Shown: in pieces, positions 53,146 to 64,000 of the stretch
Layout: each line of letters begins with the position of its first letter
Numbering within the stretch: the stretch's first letter is position 1
Assembly: GCA_032158295.1 (NCBI GenBank)
Contig: CM063258.1
Location: 15,351,703-15,415,702, forward strand
DNA length: 64,000 nucleotides
Source of the DNA: Pycnopodia helianthoides
Taxonomy: Eukaryota > Echinodermata > Asteroidea > Forcipulatida > Asteriidae
Direction: 5' to 3'
Translations under genes and position numbers: made by a program
Notes under the pieces: model-generated
Told to the model about the DNA's origin: nothing
What the model saw: only the letters and a program-made list of their open reading frames with translations
Database searches by the model: none

Positions 53146-56100
53146 TTATGAGCTTAACTTTTGTGATGCAATTGTGCTGTAGTGTTTAGCCAGTGACAGG
53201 ATGTCGTCTCCAAGCTCTGCCAAACTTGAATACCGACACTTCCGCAACGAAAACATATCTCGTGCAAAGCCCAACACTTGATCCTGCAAAAAGAGACAGA
53301 AAGGTGAGAAATGTGTAAGAAAGAAGCTGTGGGTAGTAGTTAGTTCTGGGAGATCAAACACTCAAAGTTTGTTGTGGATATTCTAGCTGTGGAGACCAAA
53401 CGGGTACTATTGTTCTTTACCATATCTTACTGCAAATTCTTTTTGATCATATTCATATTTGCAAAGATTATGATGCTACACTGCAAATACTGCCAAATCT
53501 GCAACACAAACAGTGTAACTAATTTTTTTTCTTCAAAATATGCTTTTAGAAACATGCATTCCGTACAGTCTCACTCCAACCGCAGGATGTAGACTATGCC
53601 CAAAACTAACTACAATAACAATGTCAAGTGCAACCAACAGTAAATCTTGCTGCTGGCTCCTCAATATAAGATCACAATTCATAAAAAATAATAAAACGCA
53701 ACCGGAGTCTCCCTTACCTTGAAAAATCCCATCAGATGTTTTAGATGATGGTCTGAGCCAAGGAAGCCCCATGCTAGCGCTGGCGTCACATGGTAAGAGA
53801 TCAAATACACCTTGGCCAAAAAACCCTTTGGGTTCTATCATGAAAAAACACAAGGCTGGTATAAAACAAGTTATGGAATTTCCAACATTTGGTATTAGGT
53901 ATCAGCCTGCAGGTATGTAGGTGTCTACACCATTTAGACAAATGGAAAGCAGGTCATTGGATAAAGTGTCAAGTCCCCTTACAGTCCATGGGTTATTTAT
54001 TTCATAATTGCTGAACAATCCAGCTTCCCCAACTACAGCTTATTGATTATGATACAAGTAAAGCTCTTGATATTTACCTTGAGCATTCTGCGTTTAGCTG
54101 CTAGGACAGACCACACTGCTGTGGAGACGGCCTGCATAAATCAAAGTCAAGAAATAAAAACCACAAAACAAAGAAAAGCCTGAAATGATCTTGCAGGAGG
54201 AAAATACTAAACTATTCCAGCATCTTACAGTGGTACCCTTCAAATTGATGTTCCATGTAAATTAGGTTTCACATTTAAAAGGAGACTAAAATGATAAGTA
54301 ACTACGGAGCAGAGAAAATGTTTCACATCTTTGTTTAGCTTGTAGGAAAAAATTCCATTTGCATTCATGTCCACTGTTAGCTGAACATTGTTTTTAAACC
54401 GACCAACATGGAGGGGGACAATTTTGACTCACCGTTTCCTTGACCCTGTTTGATAACCATCTGTTTTGTGTGACGCATGTGATTGATGTCGGTGGGTCTT
54501 CAAGATCATCAAATGCATCCAGGAGAAGAAAATCCAAGACAATGTCGTAGAAGGACAAAAAGCGAACCTACAAAAATGCATAGAAAGTTAGTGACGTAGT
54601 CGCCATATACATAAATTTACTCCTTAAACACTATTCACACGGACAATTAAAAAAAAAAAAACTGTTCAAAGAGTAATTCAAGAAAACTGTCAAAGTTTTC
54701 TTACCTTCCTTGCCCTAAGCTCTTTCTCAATTTCTTTAAAGTTCTGTGGATCTCTGACGTATGTCATTAGTTCATCAAATGCTTCTTCAAATTCTTCTGT
54801 GTCCTGCAAAGGAAAGAAAGAATCTCAAGTGTCCATGCCACAAATCTTGGTTAAGATTATTATTATTTAATAATAAAGTCAGAACATTTTCTCTGAACTC
54901 TGTTTCAATCATTTGAATAAGTTATGATTTATTTAGTTTTAACTCAACTCACATAGTTTGCTTTGAGAAGAAGGTCGGCTATTAATTGCTTCCCCATCAG
55001 AACAAACCAATCCGCAATGGTCTGGTCTTCAAGAAGCACAGTCATTGCTAATCTCACACAGTGCAACTTTGCAAGGAAATCTTCATCGCTGCGACAGCGT
55101 AACATCTTGGTCCTTTCAAGAAAAAAAAATGAGACTTGTGACAATGATTTTCCAAATGTCTTTTCATATTCTTGTTAAAATGTTAACAATAGGGGAAAAT
55201 TCTTCATTTATTTTGCCTGCCTAAAGGAGCAGATATGGTTTCAATAATTCATTAAAGAAGATTCTCTCTATCAACCATTCTGACTTAAAAAAAAAGAAGT
55301 TTTGAAGACAGCATTGTATTCCTCAACTCTCTTAATTTCTTCTCCTGTTTTTTTTAAAACTTCCAAACACTTTTACTTTTTGTTAGGATTGGCGAGGTTT
55401 TCTACTGGGGCCGTTTCAAATAAAAACTTTATTCTTGGTAAATTGGCATCGGAATTATTGTGGACAACCACAATCTTCCTTCAGGTTCATCTGTCCATCA
55501 CTATGTCATTGTTTTGATTGAATTAAAACATCTACCTGTATACGTCTCCCAAAGATGGTCTTTGATACTTTTTTAAGTTAGTTAAATACTTTGGACAATT
55601 AATGTATCTAATGATGTACATTACCTTATTCTCCTACACTCGATTACACCTTCCCGGACTGCAAGAAGAGCATTCTCATAAACTTCATTCTTCCTTGGTC
55701 TTGGCTTGCTACTTAGAGAGGCAGAGGATGAAGATGGAGAAACCTGCACTGATGATGAAGCACTCAACTCTTGCTCTAGCTCTTCCAACTAAAGAGAGAA
55801 AACAATCTTTGCAATGAGGCAAGATTCCCAAGATTTGCAAAAGTTGTCAACGTAGATCTGTACAAACTTCTCATTCCACCATCCCATGATATGCTTTGAC
55901 TCTTGTCTTCTGTTGCTGAATTCTAACAAGATTCTCACCTTCTCTAAGCGATCAACATTTCAGAAGAAAATTTAAAAATCTGCGGACTTCTGTCTACAGT
56001 ACCAGCTTTTCTTTGCTCCTTTTTTTGGGTCCTACATACACCGTATCCTTACCTCTGTTGCTGAGACAAAGGAATCTGTAGATGAGGCATCCTCATCCCT

Positions 56101-57872
56101 CTCTCTCTGCTCTCGCAATGTTGAGATTTCATCAGCAATGCTTCGCATCTCGGAGGATGTGAAGGCAAGATTAGGCATACTGAGTGCCACGCCCTCGCAC
56201 TCCTCCTGAAGGTGGTAGACACTTGTCAAGAGTTTCTCCAAGGAAAAAGTCAACTCCGACTTGCTGCTTTCCTGGTGGGAAAAAAAGGAAGAGAAATCTT
56301 CAAAATCCGAAACTGTTTGCTTCACTCAGGAGAGAGATGATCCACAACAAAAACAGCCACAAACTTTTGGTTCGTTTATTCTTTAGAGCAACTGAACCTT
56401 TGTTCTACAGCTGTTCAGACCACTGTGCCTGATAAAGTATTCAGTATGATTTGAAAGCTGAAAATGAACTAGGAATTAAATGAAATTAACAAGATTTGAA
56501 TTTAGACTCACCCTACTTGTCTCATCTGTGTTATCATCTTCTTCAATGTCTTGGACGACTCTTAGATCCACTGCATCCTCCCAGAAGGACACTGCATTAT
56601 CAAATGCCTCCATACCTGAATATGAAGGTAGTTCATACAATATTCATCAACACTAGCACAAGGAGAAACTTAAAACTCAAATTAGTATAATATTTACTTT
56701 CACTGGACTGATTTGCAAAAACAGAATTCATTCTTTCAACCAACAGGTTAAAGTTCCAGACACTCAAGGGGATGCCTTGGTTAGAATACAAGTTATTCCT
56801 ATAAAACATAAGCGTTGACAAGGTTCGTGCAGAATTTAGATAATTCTCTGAACTAGTCAGATAGCCCAAAAATAAATTCACCTTGTTTATTTAGATATTT
56901 CTGTGAGTATTTTAAAATTAGGGGTGGTCGAGTTGGCTGGGTGGTTTCTTTCCATGCCTTCCACCTCTAGGACCCTGGTTCGAATCCAGCCAGAAGCACT
57001 ATGTGGATTGGGTTTTCAGTCCCCAATTGATTGCGTGTGTTTTCCCGGAAATATTTGTCTGGGGTTTTCCGCCCACATCTACAAAACTGAAACTTCCTTC
57101 TTTGTCTTCTTTCCATGGTGATACTTGGCTAGTATAGTGATTAAGTTTGCTTTTCTGAGAATCCTTGGCTGACAACCAGAATTAATAAAAAATTGATACA
57201 TACCTAATTGGAAGAGTCTTTCTACAGAAATTTGTTCATTAGTGGGTGTCCTCTCCCCAGATTTAGTTGAGGCTGCATCACTGAGCAGTGAATTTACTGA
57301 GCCACTAAGACTGTCGTTGATCATGGAGGCATGGGAGGTCCTAGATGCTATGGCTGATATTATGGATTTACGAGAAGTGGAACGGGAAAGACGTGATAAT
57401 CTGGCAAATCCTTTAGGTGATTCCACCTGTGGGCTGATGAGGGTTCTCCGACTTGTCTGTGGAATTGCTAAAAGTTAAACAACAGTAACAAAAAGATTGT
57501 ATACATTGTCACATTCGAACTGTCTAGTTTGTAGGTCCTTTGCAAGACCAGGTCATATTCTTAACAAACAACTAAACAAACCCCTCCCCCCAAAAAAAAC
57601 CCAACAACAAGGATCTGAGGAGCACTTAGAACCAATTTTTTGGGGGATGAATAATACAATAGAGTTAAAGAAAGACTGAAAATTGCAAACTTACGTCCGT
57701 TTGTGTTCAGTGAGTCATGCTGGTTGCTGAGTGGAAAGTTTGATCTTGGTGATAAAAATCGTTGTCTCTGGCCCCTTCTGCGACGTTTGAAGTAACTTGT
57801 GGCTAAAATCAACCCAGCCAGAGCCGATACACCAGCTATTATAACTATCTTTGTTTTCGTTGTAAGTGACAT
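53146..57872 (-). CDS. MIGA: mitoguardin (MIGA/FAM73), complete
   Basis: Eleven coding exons on the minus strand: 57872-57695, 57467-57204, 56615-56512, 56271-56053, 55788-55625, 55112-54953, 54803-54705, 54567-54433, 54131-54078, 53834-53718 and 53283-53146. All phases match, giving 543 residues. Residues about 9-28 form a single N-terminal transmembrane helix followed by KRRRRGQRQR, the outer-mitochondrial-membrane anchor pattern. The conserved Miga domain includes GMEAFDNAVSFWEDAV, YHLQEECEG, RSDEDFLAKLHCVRLA and FYDIVLDFLLLDAFDDLEDP. It continues with VTPALAWGFLG and ends near RDMFSLRKCRYSSLAELGDD. Residues 246-258 (STDSFVSATELEE) resemble the FFAT-type VAP-binding motif of MIGA2. By family knowledge it acts in mitochondrial fusion and ER-mitochondria contacts. 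The single copy precedes the vertebrate MIGA1/MIGA2 split, so I use the unnumbered symbol. Confidence 0.93.
56918..57115 (+). repeat. tRNA-derived SINE (family 4) in MIGA intron 2
   Basis: GGGGTGGTCGAGTTGGCTGG (A box) and CCTGGTTCGAATCCAGCC (B box) form the head. The body follows with GTGGATTGGGTTTTCAGTCC, GCGTGTGTTTTCCCGGAA and TGGGGTTTTCCGCCCACATC. It is opposite to MIGA and the only copy seen here. Confidence 0.75.
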
Positions 57873-58935
57873 AGCTTGTTGAGTAAATGTAGACTAGACG
57901 CAAGTTATTTGCATTACCTGTGCAGCTAATTAAATCTTAAGAAAACAAGAAATGTCTATAAATTTTTATAAATAATGTTGAGGATTGTAAACATTGGGAC
58001 ACCAGGCCCAGGGAGGAGGGTTATAAATATTGCAACTCTACATGCAGTTATATATGACTAAAGAATAACATAAAGTCTCAATAATGTTATTTGTTACTGG
58101 AGCTGATAACATAAATTTTCAAATCTTGGTTCAAAATTTGTGCTGTAAAATAAAAATAAATATGATTTTGTTATGCCATGGCTACGATTTCATTAAGGGA
58201 ATAAGCCGAGCATGTTTACCCCAAATATACATCAGACAATTAGTAGAAGAGAAACTCATATAGGCATAATTAATTACCAGTCGGTTTATTCATAGAGCAA
58301 GGATTTATTTACATAGGATCCATGCCGACCGTGAAAAGGGTATAATATTATCACGATTTGAATGCAGTGCAAATGTCAATGACACTACCTTACGAATCTG
58401 ATTCTGAGCAAACCCGAACCAATTACAACTTTGCAAAAATATAGATGGCGACTTTCAGGCTTACCTTTACTTCTTCATTTTCCTTCCTCCTTTATAAAAC
58501 TATGAACAAAGTTATTTACGTTAACAAACAATCGGTAAATAACGAGCAACGAGGAGAAAGAAAATTAAATTGTACTTCATCCGCGGTTTTCAAAAGCGCC
58601 CTCTTGTGGCTCAATATATTATAAGTCTTGCGGCTTCGATCGGTCCCATCGTCCTCATCCGACCAGAGGTTTTCAATAATTGACTACGGGATTAAAACAT
58701 TGGCAGCATAATAACAGTTAATGCTTTTGCAAGAAACAATATAAATATTTTATTTCCATACATAATTTAATAATTTTCGCTTGAATTTATATTATTATTG
58801 ACAAAAAAGTACATTGACTTGAGAAAATACTGTAATACTGTGTACTCTGAATATAATTTGATTGATTCACTTAGAATCCCTCCTCACGTCACTCCAAACA
58901 ATATCCTGTTCAAATAACCCAAAGTCCTATAGATT
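57873..58935. other. MIGA 5' region with probable noncoding first exon, and glycosyltransferase 3' flank
   Basis: A minus-strand donor AAGTAAAG|GTAAGC ends a possible 5' UTR exon at 58465, with an acceptor GCGTCTAG just before 57893 that would join it to the ATG exon. The likely promoter is near 58560-58640. A minus-strand AATAAA at 58749-58754, about 180 bases past the glycosyltransferase stop, is the candidate poly(A) signal of that gene. Both genes are on the minus strand, in tandem. Nothing else is recognised. Confidence 0.45.
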
Positions 58936-60137
58936 TCATATATGTTTTCTTCTTAGGAGCCCACCCATGTGATTAGCATGATAAACAAAAACATCCTCCA
59001 TCGATTCATTGTTCTCTTTCCTCTTTTTGTAGTCGTCTCCGGTTGGGAATTCCCCAGCAGCCAGCCAACCTATTCTCATACGTTTCCCGTGTCTCGTTTT
59101 TAGGACATAATTAAGTGATTGTTGATCACTTTCCATTCCGTGTGTTCTCAAGAGTCGACTTATCCAGTGTTTTACAACACCGACAGATTTGATGTCTGAC
59201 TTTAAATACATAAGACATGGGCAGGGTAAAGGGTGGCCATCTTTGCCATCGTGACCCCTTGCCAACCAGAGGTCATATTTTGCGTAGTTAGGAATGATTT
59301 CATCGAGAGGATTCTTAAACCAAAAGGAATCAACATCAGCCAGGAGAATATCGAAACCATCCTCGAGTTTGTCAAGTAAATACTGGGGTCGTTTATTGAC
59401 AAGTCTTCGATACCCAGAATGCATGAACTTTTGTGCCTTCGGACTGGATAATCCGTATTCAGTTTTGACGATACTGAGATTTATATGATCATTGGATGTT
59501 AGGTTTTGAAGGTATTTATGAGCGTCCATGTCCTCGGCGATGATGGTCACATTGTAGTCGATACCAAGCTGACGAATACTCTTGAGCCAGTTCACAGCGA
59601 AATCTGCGAATCCCATGTTGGTTGCGGTCAGTATTGTAAAAGGTCTGGGGATGTGATGATGGTTGACTGCCACTGGTCGGGATGGCGTTTTGATGGTCAT
59701 TTTGATTAAATCTGACACACCTTGATCATCGAGCACGCTCAGCAGAGTAGAGAATTTACCCCATCCTGAAAAAGAATTGAAAAACTGAAACTTAACTTCT
59801 TATATTGATCACCATGATCGACTCAATCTCATGTGTGCTAGAAGGTAAAGCCTAAAATCAACAACAACCAACCGTCAAATTTATCTACTAAGGCAATTGG
59901 GGCGTACAAATTCATTTTGTGATAGTTAGATTTAACATAAAAAACATTCATGTTCACCCAGGACTTACTAGCATTTGATTCGGGAAGTCGTCTGACTCTG
60001 ACATGCCGTCTCTCTTCTCCGACTGATTCATTTAATTCACAAAGTCTCCTTGATCCACCACTGGTAAGCAGCAAAACAGGTAAAGAATCACGCAGACAAA
60101 GACCTGGAATGAGGTCATGAACACGAGCAAACTCCAT
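58936..60137 (-). CDS. PF03407-type nucleotide-sugar glycosyltransferase
   Basis: Two exons on the minus strand, 60137-59969 (donor GCTA|GTAAGT) and 59765-58936, join in phase to 332 residues. The second exon is the catalytic domain: PRPFTILTATNMGFADFAVN, NVTIIAEDMDAHKYL, then the metal-binding DxD motif in LLADVDSFWF (D200, D202), KYDLWLARGH, CPCLMYLKS, ESDQQSLNYVLK, WLAAGEFPTG and VYHANHMGG. These are features of the nucleotide-diphospho-sugar transferase family (PF03407), which includes plant xylosyltransferases and many uncharacterised animal members. Donor and acceptor sugars cannot be told. The frame-consistent start at 60137 gives no clear membrane anchor, while a perfect type II anchor lies in another frame of the same exon (60193-60032). 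The N-terminus is therefore uncertain. Confidence 0.75.
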
Positions 60138-60193
60138 AGGTCAAGATGCCGTCTGCAAGAGCTTCCACGGTCTCCTCGCCGTCTGTTAGACAT
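60032..60193 (-). other. out-of-frame type II membrane-anchor reading frame of the glycosyltransferase
   Basis: From ATG 60193 a 53-codon frame encodes MSNRRRGDRGSSCRRHLDLW, then SLLVFMTSFQVFVCVILYLF and CCLPVV, ending at TAA 60034-60032. A short basic cytoplasmic tail followed by one long hydrophobic helix is the standard Golgi type II anchor. It is shifted relative to the frame that splices into the catalytic exon. The likely explanations are an indel in the allele or assembly, or an unseen exon. Confidence 0.5.
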
Positions 60194-61879
60194 TCTTGTC
60201 AATACAGTTGATGGCCTTCTGTGATAAAGATTTATACTAAATCATGCCAGAAAGTTTGGATAAACATGGCAAAGTACATTACTTTCATGGCCTAATGCTT
60301 CACGGATCGGTGGCAACTAAGGTCAATTGCCCATGCCATTGGTCACTTGCCTTGGTGCCCCCTGGAAACGTCCACAATATAAATTTACAAGTTTCCTCAT
60401 GGAGGTGCCCTTTACAAAGGAGGAAAACGCCTTGGTGCCCTTGCCCTTTCAAGAACAAAGCACCAGGCCTGACTTTCAGTTTCAACATGGCAAACCTCTT
60501 TGTTTTTAGAGATAAACTGTGACATACAATGGCAATGGCTCTTTGTTTTTGTTCTTTTAATAAACCAAAAGGGAAACTGAATGTGTAAATTTATTTTCTA
60601 AAGTGTTAAAGATAAATACACAACAATTTTGAAAACATGGCAACCGGAGTGCAACCGTTGCTTGAAGTTTCAATTGTTATCCAGAAACGAAACCAAATCC
60701 AGCTAAATAAGAGACTTTCTTTTGCTCACAAGGACTCGGGAAAAGTGGCATTTACACGATCAGCATTAATTTGCAAATGATACAAGACTTACCTGAATTA
60801 TTATCATCTGTTGGACTCTTTTATATCAAAGACACTGAGAAGACACACCGAACTTGAGTTGTTTGAGTGGAGTTGTGGGTATAAAAAATGTACAATAGCT
60901 CTTTGCTATATGACTGATTAATGGTGGGTCAATATCGCCATAAACACAGCAACCAAACAAGATATAGGCCTAGTTCACTTCCAACACTTGCAATTACTGT
61001 TGCTTACATCAGGTCCTTTCTCTATGCTTACATCCACACTAACATATGAACGAAACTGTCAAATGGGAAGATTCGGATACGAAAAGATTCAACCTTGTTA
61101 TGCAAGAGAACAAAAGGTGTACTGAGACGGCAAGAACAGTGTCTTTGCTTTGTGCTTTGCTTTATGGTAGATAATGGACTAGCTCCTGTGGGAAGGGGCG
61201 GGTGTAGCGTGAGAAAGTGGGGGGGGGGGGGGAGGGGTTACCTACTACACAGGACGGACGTAACAATCGCAAAATACTGCACTATAGGAAAGGGAGGATG
61301 TCATCTCTGTCTTGAGGATGATTTTCACTGGAGGTCATGACAAAACGGATTTTGTAACTATTGCTTGAAAAAAGGCAAGATTATTAATATTTAAACAATG
61401 CAACGATTCACATGCAAAATTTTGACCTTAGACTACTATTAAACGCAGAAAGTATAAAGGAATTGAAAAGTTATATATAGGCCTAGCTTAATTTTGACTT
61501 GTTTTTCGTCAAGATGAAGTTTCAACATACGTTGATGTAGTTACTTCTTCTAAAAAAAGTGTACAATAGCTGCTCGCTGGCTGCTCGTCGATTCCGATCG
61601 GTCTCTGATCAAATGCAAACTTGTCTATCGAATATACAGCGAAACTTTACAACTCGGTGATCGATGTTTTTTTAAAATTTATTATTAAAGGTAAAAAACT
61701 ATTGCATGATCGAAGTGTGATCATTGATATGCTCAGGAACATAAACAGACTCGGTGAGAATAGTTACCTTTTGTTAAAGTGAAATGGAAAAACTTGCATT
61801 GTCCCTGTATTTGAAAAATATTTAGCAACTAAAAAAGTCTCATTTCAAACGAAAGTTCATTCTTTGAGTAAAAGAACTG
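60194..61879. other. intergenic upstream of the glycosyltransferase
   Basis: No coding exon is recognised. It holds the reverse family-E repeat (60326-60475) and a G-run at about 61217-61230. The glycosyltransferase promoter should lie just right of 60193, but no motif stands out. Confidence 0.45.
60326..60475 (-). repeat. interspersed repeat family E, reverse copy
   Basis: On the minus strand it reads AGGCCTGGTGCTTTGTTCTT, AAAGGGCAAGGGCACCAAGG, AAAGGGCACCTCCATGAGG and GGGGGCACCAAGGCAAGTG, the same motif order as the three CDC7 intron copies. It has two GCACCAAGG segments where the others have one. Confidence 0.55.
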
Positions 61880-61952
61880 TGCCCCGTGTGAGGCTCGAAC
61901 TCACGACCTTCAGATTATGAGACTGACGCGCTGCCGACTGCGCCAACGAGGC
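61880..61952 (-). tRNA. tRNA-Met (anticodon CAT), elongator type
   Basis: The 73-base minus-strand sequence starts GCCTCGTTGGCGCAGTCGGC and ends CTCACACGGGGCA. The acceptor stem GCCTCGT pairs with ACGGGGC (one G-U). The D arm, the anticodon loop CTCATAA (anticodon CAT at 61917-61919) and the T arm with GTTCGAGCC are all intact. It closely matches animal elongator tRNA-Met. No intron and no encoded CCA, as expected. It lies alone between protein genes. Confidence 0.95.
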
Positions 61953-62557
61953 AGTTAGGACACCGTGGTCTTCACGTGAGCAAAATCATTTAAACAAATT
62001 TACAATATCTGATTCATATCTTAGTCTTGTATCATCCACGCTCAATAACAGTGCCCCCCCCCTCCCGATCCCCCAATGATACTGGTGGGACTGTGCGAGC
62101 GAAATCATGCACGTGTCCAAGCCGCTTGCGACAGAAACAAATATCATCCACAGAGCAAGGACAGAGACTTTCTTTCAACCGAAAAAGCAAACAGAACATT
62201 TACATAAAATGATAAATAAAACCGAGGAAGGAGATAAAAGAAAACAAAAATCAATGGGGACTATATTGACCGGCCATAGATGTCCCTATAATGAGGCTAC
62301 CCGATGATGGCTTTAAAATAAATATTTTTTACCACCCCTGTTCTGTTTTTTTGTATGTGCTATTTTCTTCTCCGTCTTCTTCCCCTTCTTATATCAGGAA
62401 CATTTTAGTATGATGTTTGGGTGTTATGTGACTATTGCGAAATTGTATACATGGTGACTCCGTGAATGTATCCCCTTTAACCTCCCTTCTCCACGCCCCC
62501 CCCCGTCCCCAGGCCATCTGCTGCATGCTTTACTTCCCCCCTGGTTTTGTATTAGTA

Positions 62558-62716
62558 CGCATGCGCGTTATAAAATTGGCCCATGGCGGCCATCTTCGGA
62601 GAAAGGAGTCGTGAAGTTCACTGCGGCTGACAAAACCAAGTTCTGCTCTGCTTTGAGACGTTAAACAGCTCTGAAATTTACTGGACATCCTCTTGAAGTT
62701 ACAGAGACCCTTTGTG
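62558..62716 (+). promoter_or_regulatory. probable CpG-type promoter and first noncoding exon of a rightward gene
   Basis: CGCATGCGCG at 62558-62567 matches the NRF1 palindrome, and ATGGCGGCCATCTT at 62583-62596 contains a YY1-type GCCATCTT core, a pairing common at TATA-less housekeeping start sites. The sequence after it (CGGAGAAAGGAGTCGTGAAG, TCACTGCGGCTGAC) has 5' UTR character. A donor-like GTATGT follows at about 62716. No coding exon is visible before the window ends. Confidence 0.4.
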
Positions 62717-63081
62717 TATGTATGTTAAGAATTTTAACTGTATAGTTTAGGTAGGAGCACTTGGGGAAACAAAGGGTTTGCTTGACTTATGGCCGGCTGT
62801 GCATGTTAAAAAAAAAGAACCGTTATTCGTTAACAATGCATTGACCTCTTACATTAGACACTATACGGAAAGTACCATAATTCCGACACTATCTTCGAAT
62901 GCAGACTAAAAATAAAATAGACGGCGGTGGGGTTGGCTGTTTTTTATTTTGTTTTTATCACGGAACAGCCGCTTAACCACAAGCTAGGTCTCACTAGTGA
63001 GACCCATCCAAATGATCCATGCATGCGAAACACGCAGTGAATCTTCATTGTGAGACTGCACTTCTCAGGCCAGCGTAGCCC

Positions 63082-63855
63082 TAGACCCAGTAACTGGGGC
63101 GCTGTACTCCTTTTTCAAAATTTTGACATTTTCTGTCGTACTAGCGCCCCAGCGAAACCTACCAAAAATATGGGGAAGTGCAATATTTTCATAAAAAATC
63201 AGAGATGTCACACCAAAAATGCCCCAGAATGACGGAAATACCCAACGAATTACCTTCAAAACTGCCAACTGGCCTCTCCATATGTTTAAGATGTAACACC
63301 AGGCATGAAATTGTACTCACGGAAATTTGTCCGGCTAAAAAAGGATGATTTTTGAGACATTCCCGGTTTCCGTTGATCATGTCCAGCCATATTTTTTTAT
63401 CTGACTTCTCGCAACGAGAAGTCAGATGCATTGTGGGTCCGGGCGCCGGGCGCCAGACCTCACTCCCCGAAACCAGGTTTTCATAAACAGCCGGACCCAC
63501 AATGCATCTGACTTCTCGTTGCGAGAAGTCAGATAAAAAAATATGGCTGGACATGATCAACGAACGGAAACCGGGAATGTCTCAAAAATCATCCTTTTTT
63601 AGCCGGACAAATTTCCGTGAGTACAATTTCATGCCTGGTGTTACATCTTAAACATATGGAGAGGCCAGTAGGCAGTTTTGAAGGTAATTCGTTGGGTATT
63701 TCCGTCATTCTGGGGCATTTTTGGTGTGACATCTCTGATTTTTTATGAAAATATTGCACTTCCCCATATTTTTGGTAGGTTTCGCTGGGGCGCTAGTACG
63801 ACAGAAAATGTCAAAATTTTGAAAAAGGAGTACAGCGCCCCAGTTACTGGGTCTA
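63082..63855. mobile_element. 774-bp foldback element with about 360-bp arms and 9-bp target-site duplication
   Basis: The left arm 63082-63442 (starting TAGACCCAGTAACTGGGGCG) is nearly identical, in reverse complement, to the right arm 63491-63855 (ending CGCCCCAGTTACTGGGTCTA), around a 48-base GC-rich spacer. The element is bordered by GCGTAGCCC on both sides (63073-63081 and 63856-63864). Each arm also contains its own small palindrome, TCTGACTTCTCG-CAA-CGAGAAGTCAGA. A duplication of 9 bp fits a Mutator-like or related transposase. There is no internal gene; mirrored open frames in the two arms are a consequence of the inversion. Confidence 0.85.
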
Positions 63856-64000
63856 GCGTAGCCCCATAAATAGGGCCAATCCACTCTGTCTTTGCCCCAG
63901 CACCACTGCAGACCTATTCTTTCGCCCTATATGATGTTTTTAATCTGCAAAGATCTAGATCGTGAAACTTACAGATTGAATGCCCATGTACTCGCAGATA

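Noticed and set aside
53533..53853. 106-codon minus-strand frame including the MIGA exon 53834-53718
   Set aside because: The exon is real, but this frame is not the one used. Phase from the neighbouring exons gives NPKGFLAKVYLISYHVTPAL instead.
63189..63869. Two similar open frames in opposite orientation near the window end
   Set aside because: They are mirror images within the arms of the foldback element and show no protein domain.

Overview
This is an AT-rich window of an animal nuclear genome. The genes are intron-rich with GT-AG introns. There are no operons, Shine-Dalgarno sites or prokaryotic genes. The protein set points to a deuterostome: a betaglycan/endoglin-type TGF-beta co-receptor, CDC7, WDR46, SAPCD2, mitoguardin and a PF03407 glycosyltransferase. 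The proteins are clearly diverged from the vertebrate versions I can recall. Short tRNA-derived SINEs and hairpin-type MITEs are dense, and I see no obvious vertebrate repeat families. I infer an invertebrate deuterostome, most likely an echinoderm; the phylum is a guess from overall character, not from a marker.

Layout: (1) 108-4863 (+) holds the last five coding exons of a betaglycan-like receptor (end of the ZP domain, transmembrane helix, cytoplasmic tail), whose 5' part lies outside the window. (2) 4864-20358 has no coding gene I can support; it is 3' flank plus MITEs, a 20-bp minisatellite and other repeats. (3) 20359-25137 (-) encodes a complete CDC7 kinase. It sits head-to-head with (4) 25790-35727 (+), a complete WDR46/BING4 nucleolar WD protein. 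The roughly 100-200 bp between them looks like a bidirectional promoter with a perfect E2F-type palindrome. (5) 37478-49766 (+) encodes a complete SAPCD2-like protein with a 7.7-kb intron. (6) 53146-57872 (-) encodes a complete mitoguardin (MIGA). (7) 58936-60137 (-) encodes a PF03407 glycosyltransferase whose membrane-anchor exon is out of frame with its catalytic exon. (8) 61880-61952 (-) is an intact tRNA-Met(CAT). (9) At about 62560 there is a probable promoter of a gene continuing to the right. (10) 63082-63855 is a near-perfect foldback element with a 9-bp target-site duplication.

I assembled the exons by hand from splice consensus, codon phase across every junction and similarity to families known from memory. 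All junctions in the CDC7, WDR46, SAPCD2 and MIGA models are phase-consistent, and each model ends at a natural stop. The predicted lengths are 574, 601, 499 and 543 residues. The genes have unrelated roles (TGF-beta signalling, replication initiation, ribosome biogenesis, spindle orientation, mitochondrial contact sites, glycosylation), so this is an ordinary stretch of euchromatin rather than a functional cluster. I found no convincing novel multi-gene system. The most interesting items are the foldback element, the TTAA-flanked MITE family, the frame-split glycosyltransferase, the E2F bidirectional promoter, an intact EF-hand loop in SAPCD2, and coding or noncoding tandem repeats in several genes.
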